Assembly (NCBI GenBank): GCA_965220045.1
Contig: OZ244803.1
Span: forward strand, 2,976,001-3,040,000
Length of the DNA: 64,000 nt
DNA from: VXOZ01 sp965220045
Lineage (GTDB): Bacteria > Chloroflexota > UBA11872 > VXOZ01
Direction of reading: 5' to 3'
Both the position numbers and the translations under genes were made by a program. Positions 41,379 through 49,264 of this stretch are shown piece by piece (within the stretch, counting starts at the first letter, position 1; every line of letters starts with the position of its first letter). The notes beneath the pieces are model-generated. The model did no database searches and had not been told where the DNA came from. It saw only the letters and a program-made list of their open reading frames with translations.

Positions 41379-41545
41379 TGGATTCCCGCTTGCGCGGGAA
41401 TGACGGACACGGAGTCGTCTTCAAAATCCCGTTCGCTTGCGCGGGAATGACGGGCACGGAGTCGTCTTCAAAGTTCCATTCGCTTGCACAGTCTGAGCAA
41501 GGCCACGGTGATTCCCGCACACGCGGGAAACCGTTTCTACTTAGT
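41379..41545. repeat. Repeated REP palindromes (GCGGGAATGAC type)
   Basis: Two near-complete copies of CCCGCTTGCGCGGGAATGAC or CGTTCGCTTGCGCGGGAATG at 41388-41407 and 41431-41450, then shorter, more diverged CCGCACACGCGGGAAACC at 41514-41531. Units are linked by GGACACGGAGTCGTCTTCAA, seen twice. No gene overlaps. Confidence 0.65.
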
Positions 41546-41566
41546 AGTCCGGTGACGCTGGGGCGC

Positions 41567-42349
41567 CTACACCAAACACCCGTCAAGGAGCCGCTGCAGG
41601 CTCTTGCCGGCGATCTCCGCCCGCGCTTCGGTGTCCAGGCCGCCGTATGAGAGTGTGGTAATGGGCAAAGCCGGTTCGAATACGGGTAAGCCGGTGCCAA
41701 AGATAAAGCGCTCGGCGCCGAATCGCTCCTCAAGCTCTATCAACGCGCTGTGTCCGCCCAGGTAAGACGTCTCCACGTAGAGATTGGGCGAGCGGTCCAT
41801 GAGCGGAAAGAGCACGCGAAAATCGGCGTGCGATTGCCGCAGCAAAATCACCGGCAGCTCGGGAAACGCCTCCAAGAGCCAGGCGATGAAATCCCAGTGC
41901 CGGGGCTCGCTGTAGTGGGCGTTGTCGAAGTCGAGCAGCACCGGCACCCGCTTGTCGGCAAGGGCCTGCGCGAGCGGCCCGACTACCCACGGTTCGGGGA
42001 CCAGCAGGTGGGTCTTTGGACACAGCCGCGCGGCACGGGCGCCCGCCGCCAGCAGTTGGTCGACTTGCTCCTCTTCCGGCGGCACCTCGCCCGTGGCTGC
42101 AGGCATCACCACCCAGCAGGGCAAGAGCCGCGGCTCGTTCGCGATCGCTTGCAGCAGCCGCGCGTTGCCGTCTGTGGGATCGTGCCACTTAGCGACCGTA
42201 TGCGTCACCAACGCCCGGGAAATGTCGTACGCGTCCAGCAGTTCCAATAAGCTCGCGGCATCGACGGGTGATCCCGGTGGCCGCTGCGGTAAGGGGCCAA
42301 GTGAGACGTTGACATCGAAGAGTTCGGGTCGCCCGTTTCCTTCCGCCAT
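41567..42349 (-). CDS. Amidohydrolase-2 family protein
   Basis: A 260-residue TIM-barrel protein of the ACMSD-like amidohydrolase-2 group. It starts with 'LFDVNVSLGPLP' where the family metal site is usually H-x-H; here the first pair is N-x-S, so metal binding at that site appears lost. Later blocks are typical: 'VPVLLDFDNAHYSE', 'LPVILLRQSHADFRVLFPLMDRSPNLYVETSYLGGHSAL', and 'RFIFGTGLPVFEPALPITTL'. TAGGAG lies before the ATG. The enzyme may use another metal arrangement or be non-hydrolytic; its substrate is unknown. Confidence 0.8.
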   Translation of the reverse strand: MAEGNGRPELFDVNVSLGPLPQRPPGSPVDAASLLELLDAYDISRALVTHTVAKWHDPTDGNARLLQAIANEPRLLPCWVVMPAATGEVPPEEEQVDQLLAAGARAARLCPKTHLLVPEPWVVGPLAQALADKRVPVLLDFDNAHYSEPRHWDFIAWLLEAFPELPVILLRQSHADFRVLFPLMDRSPNLYVETSYLGGHSALIELEERFGAERFIFGTGLPVFEPALPITTLSYGGLDTEARAEIAGKSLQRLLDGCLV

Positions 42350-42552
42350 AGCGCGCGTCTCCTATCCTGAGTAGGCAGATTGTTCACCGCATGTCCGACA
42401 TGCAGCTACATACTACCGCTGCCGCGCGCTGCTTGCCTAGCAGCTCACCATTGGAGCGAACGACTACAAGCGGGGCGAGTTCGCTGCCAAGAGACTGCGC
42501 GCGCTACTATGCCGGCCGGAATATGCTCAGCGAGTCTCTCAGGCAAACCACG

Positions 42553-42582
42553 TTGAGCCTCAGCATTCACATAGCTTATAGT
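42553..42582 (+). promoter_or_regulatory. Candidate sigma-70 promoter for the ubiquitin-like protein
   Basis: TTGAGC (42553-42558), an 18-base spacer, and TATAGT (42577-42582), ending about 49 bases before the ATG at 42631. The match is four or five of six bases in each box. Confidence 0.5.
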
Positions 42583-42630
42583 ATGAATGAGTGCATAGTC
42601 CGACTTTAAACAAGCTAAGGACCCATTGCG

Positions 42631-42906
42631 ATGGGAGTGAAAGTCTACATACCGACACCGTACCGCCGTTTCACCGGCAACCAGTCGCGGGTAGAGGTGG
42701 AAGCCGCGACCGTTGGGCAGCTTCTGCAAGAACTTGAGCAGCAATTTCCCGGCATCGGTTCACAGATTGCCGACAAGAACGGTGACATACCCGGCTACCT
42801 CAATGTTTACGTCAATTCTGAAGAGGTGCGCACCCTCCAGGGCAAAGACACCGCGCTGGCGGACGGCGACGAGATCTCCGTGATCCCCGCCATGGCCGGC
42901 GGCTAG
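42631..42906 (+). CDS. MoaD/ThiS-family sulfur carrier protein
   Basis: A 91-residue ubiquitin-fold protein ending in 'ISVIPAMAGG', the Gly-Gly tail that is adenylated and thiocarboxylated by MoeB/ThiF-type enzymes. 'YIPTPYRRFTGNQSRVEVEAATVGQLLQELEQQFPGI' gives the first strands and helix, and 'LNVYVNSEEVRTLQGKDTALADGDEISVIPA' the last. The length and the 'V-N-x-E-x-x-R' segment fit MoaD-like carriers for cysteine or molybdopterin synthesis. No partner E1-like or MoaE gene is next to it, so its pathway cannot be told. It has its own promoter. Confidence 0.87.
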   Translation: MGVKVYIPTPYRRFTGNQSRVEVEAATVGQLLQELEQQFPGIGSQIADKNGDIPGYLNVYVNSEEVRTLQGKDTALADGDEISVIPAMAGG

Positions 42907-42925
42907 CAACTGACGATTGATCCGT

Positions 42926-43160
42926 TCGTGTTGAGCCTGTCGCAGCGCAGGCCAATCCATCCTAGCCCCCGCATCCGTTCGCACTGAGCTTGCCTGTCCT
43001 GAGCAATTCAAGTAGCTCAGCACAGACTTGTCGAAGGGGCGACGTGCGGCCCTTTCAATCCCCAACCCCAGTTTCCGTTCGCGCTGAGCTTGTCGAAGTG
43101 CCGTCCCCCTCAACCCTCACCCCACATCCCGTTCGCACTGAGCCTGTCGAAGTGCAGTCC
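42926..43160. repeat. REP elements of the CGTTCGCACTGAGC family
   Basis: At least four copies of (C)GTTCGYRYTGAGCYTGTCGA are spaced through 42922-43160, the third and fourth followed by AGTGC(C/A)GTCCC. One contains an inserted CTCAGCACAGACTTGTCGAA. The same family is at 58105-58160 and, in expanded form, in a DUF488 gene. The gap 42907-43431 has no gene. Confidence 0.7.
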
Positions 43161-43431
43161 CGGTAGCCACTCCCCAATTGGCACCCTTTTCCTGTCACGC
43201 TCTTGTCTGAATCTCAGCCCCAGACCGTGCCCACATGATTCCTTGTCTGGCAGAATTCCCCATCCGCGCCTTTCCTCCCAGCTAGACTGCACTCCCACGA
43301 AGCGCCGCGCGATGCCAACCCACTGCTCGTCGCGACGTTGGACAGTCCATCGCCCTTCTCCTAGAATGGCTAGTGGGCCCGCAATTTCCCTTTTGTTTGA
43401 GTGACTGCTCAAAGATTCGAGAGTTCTGCTG

Positions 43432-44727
43432 ATGCTTCCCCGGTATACGCGTCCCAGAATGGGCATGATTTGGTCTGAAGAGCGCAAGTTCGCCACGTGG
43501 CTACAAGTCGAACTTGCCGTGTGCGATGCCTGGGCGGAGCACGGCAGTGTGCCGGCGGAAGATATGGTCAAGCTGCGCCGCGCGCGCACCCCATCACTTG
43601 AGCGCATCGCGGAAATTGAGCGCGAGATCGACCACGACCTCAACGCCTTTCTCATGGCGGTGGCGGAGCAACTGGGGGACGAGAGCCGCTTTCTCCATCT
43701 CGGGCTGACCTCCTACGACGTGGAAGATACGGCGACCGGCATCCGGCTGCGGGACGCCGCCGACGTGCTGCTGGAGGGCGTAGACAAACTGAGCGGCGTG
43801 CTGGAGGAAGCAGCCGTCGCCTACAAGGACGTGCCGCAAATCGGCCGCACTCACGGCGTGCAGGCGGAACCGATCACGTTTGGGTATAAGCTGCTCGTCT
43901 GGGTGGACGAGATGCGCCGCAACCGGCGCCGCTTGGAGGCAGCGCGGGCACAGGTGGCGGTGGGCAAGATTTCCGGCGCGGTGGGCACCCACGCCAACGT
44001 GCCGCCGGCCATTGAGGACCGCGTGTGCGCCGGTTTGGGCCTTGACGTAGCGCCCACCTCAACGCAAATCGTCCAGCGCGACCGCCATGCGGACTTTGTT
44101 ACGACACTGGCCGTAATTGGGTCCTCGCTGGACAAATTCGCGACCGAAATCCGCAACCTCCAGCGCACCGAGGTCTTGGAGGTAGAAGAGCCCTTCGAGC
44201 GGGGACGCGTGGGTTCGTCCGCCATGCCGCACAAGCGCAATCCCGCCCGCTGCGAGCGCGTTTCCGGCCTGGCCCGCTTGCTGCGGTCCTACGCCCAGAC
44301 GGCCCTGGAAAACGTGGCGCTCTGGCATGAGCGCGACATTACCAATTCAGCGCCCGAACGCGTCATACTGCCGGATTCGTGCATAGTCCTGGATTACATG
44401 CTCGCGCTCTTCACGCGCGTCATGGCCGACCTGCGCGTATATCCCGAAAACATGGAACGCAACCTCAACCAGACACGCGGCCTCGTCTTCAGCGAGGCGG
44501 TGCTGCTTGCGCTCATCAACCAGGGCCTGACCCGGCAAAGCGCCTATGCCATTGTGCAGGAACACGCCACCGCGGCCTGGGAGACCGACGCGGACTTCGC
44601 GACGCTGCTGAAAGGCGATCCACGCGTTACGGCGCACCTGGACGAGGCGGCGATCGACGCGCTCTTCGACGTGCGGCATCACGTGCGCAACATCGAAGCC
44701 TCCTACAAGCGGATGGGGCTGTCGTAA
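43432..44727 (+). CDS. purB: Adenylosuccinate lyase
   Basis: PurB cleaves SAICAR and adenylosuccinate in purine synthesis. The 431-residue protein starts 'LPRYTRPRMGMIWSEERKFATWLQVE', the usual PurB N-terminus. 'LTSYDVEDTATGIRL' and 'GRTHGVQAEPITFGYKL' carry the substrate-binding residues (T-S-x-D-V-x-D, and the catalytic His in T-H). The fumarase/aspartase signature 'GSSAMPHKRNPARCE' (about residues 262-276) contains the flexible catalytic Ser loop. PurC lies 1.4 kb downstream on the same strand, separated by an opposed gene, so a loose purine locus is present. Confidence 0.96.
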   Translation: MLPRYTRPRMGMIWSEERKFATWLQVELAVCDAWAEHGSVPAEDMVKLRRARTPSLERIAEIEREIDHDLNAFLMAVAEQLGDESRFLHLGLTSYDVEDTATGIRLRDAADVLLEGVDKLSGVLEEAAVAYKDVPQIGRTHGVQAEPITFGYKLLVWVDEMRRNRRRLEAARAQVAVGKISGAVGTHANVPPAIEDRVCAGLGLDVAPTSTQIVQRDRHADFVTTLAVIGSSLDKFATEIRNLQRTEVLEVEEPFERGRVGSSAMPHKRNPARCERVSGLARLLRSYAQTALENVALWHERDITNSAPERVILPDSCIVLDYMLALFTRVMADLRVYPENMERNLNQTRGLVFSEAVLLALINQGLTRQSAYAIVQEHATAAWETDADFATLLKGDPRVTAHLDEAAIDALFDVRHHVRNIEASYKRMGLS

Positions 44728-44770
44728 CGACAATCTGCCTGGCGAGCTTATGTGGATAGACGCCGCTCCG

Positions 44771-45042
44771 GCGGGGGACACGCCCCCGCGCTACCGTCCC
44801 TGATGCGTCATTCCCGCGAATGCGGGAACCCATCTGGTCTTCGCTCGCCCCTCAGCCCAACCTCGCCCCCTGTTCGCGCCTATCCCGCCAAGAGCGGGAG
44901 ACAAGCCCCCGCGCTACCGTCTCTGAGGCGTCATTCCCGCGAATGCGGGAACCCATCTGGTCTTCGCTCGCCCCTCAGCCCAACCTCGCCCCCTGTTCGC
45001 TCCAATCCCGACAAGAGCGGGGGACACGCCCCCGCGCTACGG
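44771..45042. repeat. 123-bp tandem repeat, 2.2 copies
   Basis: Units start at 44771, 44894 and 45017 (the third is a 26-bp stub). Each begins GCGGGGGACACGCCCCCGCG or GCGGGAGACAAGCCCCCGCG (hairpin) and includes the GTCATTCCCGCGAATGCGGG palindrome and GGTCTTCGCTCGCCCCTCAG. Unit one and unit two differ at only a few positions. No gene overlaps. Confidence 0.85.
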
Positions 45043-45192
45043 CAGAACCGTGAGGGGCCCGAGTTCTATCCCCGTCTGTGCCTTAAGAAGGGCTTCCATG
45101 AAGCCCAGGCTTCACGCAGCCCTCAGCACGAACGGGGACGGCAGCAGTGCCTCAGTCCTACCGCCGGTTTCTCGCGATAGCCCTCTTAACCC

Positions 45193-45987
45193 CTACTCGT
45201 CGTGGGGCGCGGGCTCGATGATGGTGGAATACGCGCCTTGGGGATCGCAGATAAAGGCAAACCGTCCCACGCCGTCCACCGCCATGGCCGGTGAAATCTG
45301 CTGCCCGCCGAGGCTCTGCAGTTTTTCCAGCGAGGCGTCCAGATCGGCCACGGTGAGGTAGATGGACCAGTTCGCCGGCATCGGGCCCCATTCCTCCCTG
45401 ATCGCCATCATGCCGGCCGCCGGTCTATCGCCAAGGCTGAAGAGGTTATACTCGCCGCCGTCGCCGCTCTGGGTCTTTTCCACAGACCAACCGAAGAGAC
45501 CCGTGTAGAATGCCGCAGCCGCCGCCGTATCGCGGGTATAGAGTTCGTTCCAGGCCAGCGCGCCGGGCTCGCCAAAGACCTCAGCGCCGATCTGCGTACC
45601 GGGCTGCCACACGGAAAACGGGGCGCCCGTGGGGTCCTGCGCGACGAGCAGCCGTCCCGCGTCCATGACGTCAATCGGCTCTTGCGCCACCGTACCGCCC
45701 AGTTCCTTGATTCTGGCTGATGTTTCGTCAGCGTTGACTACCGTGAAGTAGCTTTGCCACACCGGCCGGCCGCCGGTCATCTGCTTCATCTCGTCCGGCA
45801 TCGCGTACAGCGAAAACGCGCTCTTGCCCCGCTTGCGAAGCATGCAAAACTCCGTGCCGCCGGGCAGCGGCATTTCAAACAGTTCCAAATCCAGAAACGT
45901 CGTATAGAACTGCTTAGAGGCCGCGAGATCGGGAGTACCCAGGTCGGCAAAGCTGAACATGCCGGGTTGATGTTTCGTTACGTCCAT
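45193..45987 (-). CDS. VOC-family protein with two glyoxalase-like domains
   Basis: A 264-residue protein of tandem VOC (glyoxalase/dioxygenase fold) domains. Domain one runs 'FSFADLGTPDLAASKQFYTTFL..FELPLPGG' to 'IDVMDAGRLLVAQDPTGAPFSVWQ'. Domain two runs 'LAWNELYTRDTAAAAAFYTGLFGWSVEK' to 'GRFAFICDPQGAYSTIIEP'. This arrangement is common in CFP-30-like and antibiotic-binding proteins. The domain-two metal site is partial. The GTG at 45993 is passed over in favour of the ATG at 45987, which follows AGGGGTG. It is divergent from purC, with 112 bases between them. Confidence 0.85.
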   Translation of the reverse strand: MDVTKHQPGMFSFADLGTPDLAASKQFYTTFLDLELFEMPLPGGTEFCMLRKRGKSAFSLYAMPDEMKQMTGGRPVWQSYFTVVNADETSARIKELGGTVAQEPIDVMDAGRLLVAQDPTGAPFSVWQPGTQIGAEVFGEPGALAWNELYTRDTAAAAAFYTGLFGWSVEKTQSGDGGEYNLFSLGDRPAAGMMAIREEWGPMPANWSIYLTVADLDASLEKLQSLGGQQISPAMAVDGVGRFAFICDPQGAYSTIIEPAPHDE

Positions 45988-46099
45988 TGTCACCCCTGTC
46001 TGGTTACACGAGTCGCCTTGGAAGCCTGTTCAGCCTCCACAGTTTATAGTAGAGGGTGAGGCTGAATGCGGGCAACGAGACCGGAGAGGTTACCCGACT

Positions 46100-47008
46100 A
46101 TGGATGACGTAGTTTTGGAAACGGCGCTTCCTGTGCCGCTTTACGCGCGCGGCAAAGTGCGCGACATATATGATCTCGGCGAGCACTTGCTCATCGTGAC
46201 CACCGACCGCCTTTCGGCCTTCGACGTGGTGTTTCCAATGGGCATCCCGGAAAAAGGCCGGGTGCTCAACCAGCTCTCCGCGTTCTGGTTCCGGCGCATG
46301 GGACACATACTCCCCAATCACTTCGTCACCACCGACGTGGCGGCATATCCCGCGGAACTACAGGCCGACCGTGAGATGCTCGCGGGGCGCAGCATGCTGG
46401 TGCACAAGGCGGAACGCATCGACGCCGAGTGTGTCGTGCGGGGCTATCTGGCCGGTTCCGGCTGGCGCGACTACGTGCGCACCGGCGAGGTCTGCGGCCA
46501 CGAACTGCCGCCGGGCCTGCTGGAGAGCGTGGAACTGCCGGAGCCCATCTTCACACCCGCCACCAAGGCCGATAGCGGACACGATATAAACATCTCCCGG
46601 GAGGACTTAGCGTCGCGCATAGGCACGGAACTCGCGGCACAGCTCGAATCCACATCGCTTGAAATCTACAACTTCGGGCGCGCCGAAGCCTTGAAGGCCG
46701 GCCTGATCGTGGCGGATACAAAGTTCGAATTCGGCCACTTCGAAGGCGAACTCATGCTCATCGACGAGGCGTTCACGCCGGATTCGTCCCGCTACTGGGA
46801 TACGGACATCTACGAACCCGGTCACCCCCAACCCAGCTACGATAAGGAATTCGTACGCGAGTGGCTGCGTGAAAGCGGCTGGGACATGGAACCTCCCGCT
46901 CCGATGCTCCCCGATGAGATCATCCAGAAGACGAGCGCCAAGTACCAAGCAGCCCTGCGGCGCATCACGGCGATTCCGCTGGGCGTCGAGCAGCAATTGG
47001 TCCGCTGA
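46100..47008 (+). CDS. purC: SAICAR synthase (phosphoribosylaminoimidazole-succinocarboxamide synthase)
   Basis: PurC joins CAIR and aspartate with ATP in purine synthesis. The 302-residue protein has the longer, eukaryote/yeast-like form common in Chloroflexota. 'LYARGKVRDIYDLGEHLLIVTTDRLSAFDVV' (residues 14-44) is the ATP-binding start. 'VHKAERIDAECVVRGYLAGSGW' (signature 1) and 'LIVADTKFEFGHFEGELMLIDEAFTPDSSRYW' (signature 2, L-I-V-D-T-K-F-E-F-G) are both complete. 'KADSGHDINIS' and the closing 'SAKYQAALRRIT' also match. A ribosome site GAGAGG precedes the ATG. Confidence 0.96.
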   Translation: MDDVVLETALPVPLYARGKVRDIYDLGEHLLIVTTDRLSAFDVVFPMGIPEKGRVLNQLSAFWFRRMGHILPNHFVTTDVAAYPAELQADREMLAGRSMLVHKAERIDAECVVRGYLAGSGWRDYVRTGEVCGHELPPGLLESVELPEPIFTPATKADSGHDINISREDLASRIGTELAAQLESTSLEIYNFGRAEALKAGLIVADTKFEFGHFEGELMLIDEAFTPDSSRYWDTDIYEPGHPQPSYDKEFVREWLRESGWDMEPPAPMLPDEIIQKTSAKYQAALRRITAIPLGVEQQLVR

Positions 47009-47278
47009 CTGCGAGTAGTTTGTACGGACTTTCCGGATCGTCTGCAGAAACAGAGTCGTGGTGAGGGGGACACAATCAACTGGGTTCGGAGGTCAAGCAG
47101 ATTGCTCGTGATGTCGATTGCAAACACGCGAAAACTGCGGCCACTTTAGAGTTGAAGCGAGGCGTGTTCTCCGCTCCTACTCTTTTGGACGCAGCAACAA
47201 TGCTTGCGGAATTTGGTTTTCCGGAACTGCTCTTTTCAATCCAATAGAATGCTCAGCCACTCTAATGCAAATGGCTGC

Positions 47279-47443
47279 TCATGGTAGGAGTTTCATTGCG
47301 CCAACAAGGACGCTGCCCCACACTGCGAGCGCAATTACCATCCACTTGATGAGATCGGCTTTCAAATGAGCAATGTCAGCTTTCGTGGCAAGATGCTCGA
47401 ATCCACCTTCCAGTCTGCTAAGCCGTTCTTCAGTGCTAGCCAT
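47279..47443 (-). CDS. 54-residue coiled-coil/membrane-anchored micro-protein
   Basis: A short gene not long enough for routine calling. It starts 'MASTEERLSRLEGGFEHLA', continues with a 'TKADIAHLKADLIKW' heptad-like part, and ends in one hydrophobic segment 'MVIALAVWGSVLVGAMKLL'. The L-A-T-K-A-D-(I/L)-A-x-L-K pattern followed by a single C-terminal helix is typical of DUF1640-like or bacterial coiled-coil tail-anchored proteins. GAAGGA is 8 bases before the ATG, and the stop is TGA. Function is unknown. It sits in an otherwise empty gap (47009-47795), of which 47444-47795 shows only weak REP-like pieces. Confidence 0.7.
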   Translation of the reverse strand: MASTEERLSRLEGGFEHLATKADIAHLKADLIKWMVIALAVWGSVLVGAMKLLP

Positions 47444-47795
47444 TGCCAAGTCCTTCAATTAATCGCATATTCCCCTACATCGTATTATGATTACCTCTGG
47501 TCGCCAAGTCCTATGGACCTTCACTGCATAGAATGAGGTAGTCCTTGGGAATTTGATGTCTCCCGATTCCGGAGCCTTTGTAAAGTCCACTGCGAAGAGC
47601 CCTGACCCCTCTCCCAGTGGAGAAGTCTGCGTAACACCAAACGGCTCGGGTTGGCAGCGCGCCCCTCGCCTCCGAACTCAAGTCTGGGCAGGTTTCGGCA
47701 CACACACCTCAAAGAGAGGGAGACAGATCGGCGCCCATGACCCAATTCGCCACGGGCTCTCATTGGGCGCAGCGGCGTCTAGGCTTCCGCAGCAG

Positions 47796-48977
47796 CTACC
47801 GAAGATGACTTGCCTCGGCGTACACCGCCAGGGTGTGTTCGGCGATGCGGCTCCATGAGAACTGGCGGGCAAAGGCTTTGGCAGCAGAGCCAAGGCTAAC
47901 ACCCAGCGCGCGGTCCTCGTGCAGACGGCGGAGCGCATCGCTCAATGCCGGTGGATCGTTGGGCGGCACGAGCAGGAGGGCGTTCGTCTCCTGCAATTCC
48001 GGGATCGGCTGTCTGGGGATGGTCGTCACCACCGGCAGGCCGTGGTCCAGCGCCGTCAGCAGGCTTGTGCGGCGCAGCGATGCCCCGTCCGTAAAGGGCA
48101 GGGCCACAGCGTCGCAGGTAGCCAAGGCGCGCGAGGCTTCTGCCGCCTCCACGTAGCCTGTGCTGAGCAGAATGTCTCCCATGTCCAAATCCAGCCTGCG
48201 GATGAGACGCTCCAAGTGTTCCCTATAGATGGCGTTGGTGGGATCGCTGTCTCCCACACTACCGCCGACGATGAGCACCTGCACGGGTACGCCCTGCTCG
48301 CGCAACAGGCGCACCGCCTCGAACAAGGTATCGAGGCCCTTGGTGGCATTGACGAAGCCAAAGAACCCTATCAAGAATGCCTCCGGCGCAACGCCACACT
48401 CGGCGCGGAGCGCCTGTCGTTCGTCTGCGGAAATGGGAACCACGGGCACCGCCGAGCCAACCCCGACGTGGTGCGTTGGCGTCTTCTGCGCGGATTTCTC
48501 TTTCGCCGCCATAGTTTCCCACTGCTCGCGGTCGGCTTGCGTGGTAAAGATGAGCGAATCGCTGTGCCGTCCCAGCATGTGGGTTACCCAGCGGCGCACC
48601 GGTCCCGCCTTGGGAAACAGATAGGGCCTTCGCAGATCGTGGTACGTAGTCACGATGGCCGGACGCGGTGAAGAGCGACGGAGATACCAGGGCAGCAGAT
48701 TGATAGCGGGCTTCAAGTCGAAGGCACCGGTCTGGTACTGAATGTGCACCACGTCAATCTGCCGCTCGCTGATAATCTGCCGCGCGATGCTCCAGAAGGG
48801 GAAGCTCCAGGCGCCCACCACAGGATGCACGGTGGGCTCAGTGCTGGCGCAGGCGGCGTCGGTCAGCACTTCGCTGGTCACGTCGAGCGCGTGAAGCTCC
48901 GCCCGGAGCGCCGCCGTGTAATCGGCGATGCCGCCCTGGAGCGGAGGGTATTCACCTGTGATAAAGAGGACTCGCAT
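47796..48977 (-). CDS. Glycosyltransferase family 4
   Basis: A 393-residue GT-B enzyme. The N-terminal acceptor domain starts 'MRVLFITGEYPPLQGGIADYTAALRAEL' (the GG-(I/V)-A/G motif of GT4), and 'IDVVHIQYQTGAFDLK' follows. The donor domain contains 'FLIGFFGFVNATKGLDTLFEAVRLLRE' and 'GDILLSTGYVEAAEASRALATCDAVALPFTDGASLRRTSLLTALDHGLPVVTT', with the E/D-x7-E-x7-G-x-P-type nucleotide-sugar site replaced by a D/S version. It is likely cytoplasmic or membrane-associated and makes part of an envelope polysaccharide. The next upstream genes on the same strand are two GT2 genes. Confidence 0.9.
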   Translation of the reverse strand: MRVLFITGEYPPLQGGIADYTAALRAELHALDVTSEVLTDAACASTEPTVHPVVGAWSFPFWSIARQIISERQIDVVHIQYQTGAFDLKPAINLLPWYLRRSSPRPAIVTTYHDLRRPYLFPKAGPVRRWVTHMLGRHSDSLIFTTQADREQWETMAAKEKSAQKTPTHHVGVGSAVPVVPISADERQALRAECGVAPEAFLIGFFGFVNATKGLDTLFEAVRLLREQGVPVQVLIVGGSVGDSDPTNAIYREHLERLIRRLDLDMGDILLSTGYVEAAEASRALATCDAVALPFTDGASLRRTSLLTALDHGLPVVTTIPRQPIPELQETNALLLVPPNDPPALSDALRRLHEDRALGVSLGSAAKAFARQFSWSRIAEHTLAVYAEASHLR

Positions 48978-49264
48978 ACGCGCTATGGGGATCCGCGGTC
49001 AGGCTACTGACAAGGCCGTCAAACATTGGAACGGACAATGCATCGGACGCTGAAGCATGGTGCACGAACTGCCGGTCGACGGCCCAACCGACCTCCGCTT
49101 TCTGGAAAATGCCGGTTTGAGGGGGAACCAACGGCATTTCTGCCTACTTCCACACGCTTCCCATGGCCACACCACGATCAGTGGCGAAAGTAAGCCGCGC
49201 CAGCAACGCTTAACAGGTCTCCCCTCGACGCCTGCACTTTCATGCCTGCATGCTCGTGCCTGCA

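Noticed and set aside
47118..47369. An 83-residue plus-strand frame after purC
   Set aside because: It has no ribosome site or protein-like pattern, and it is largely antisense to the better-supported 54-residue gene.
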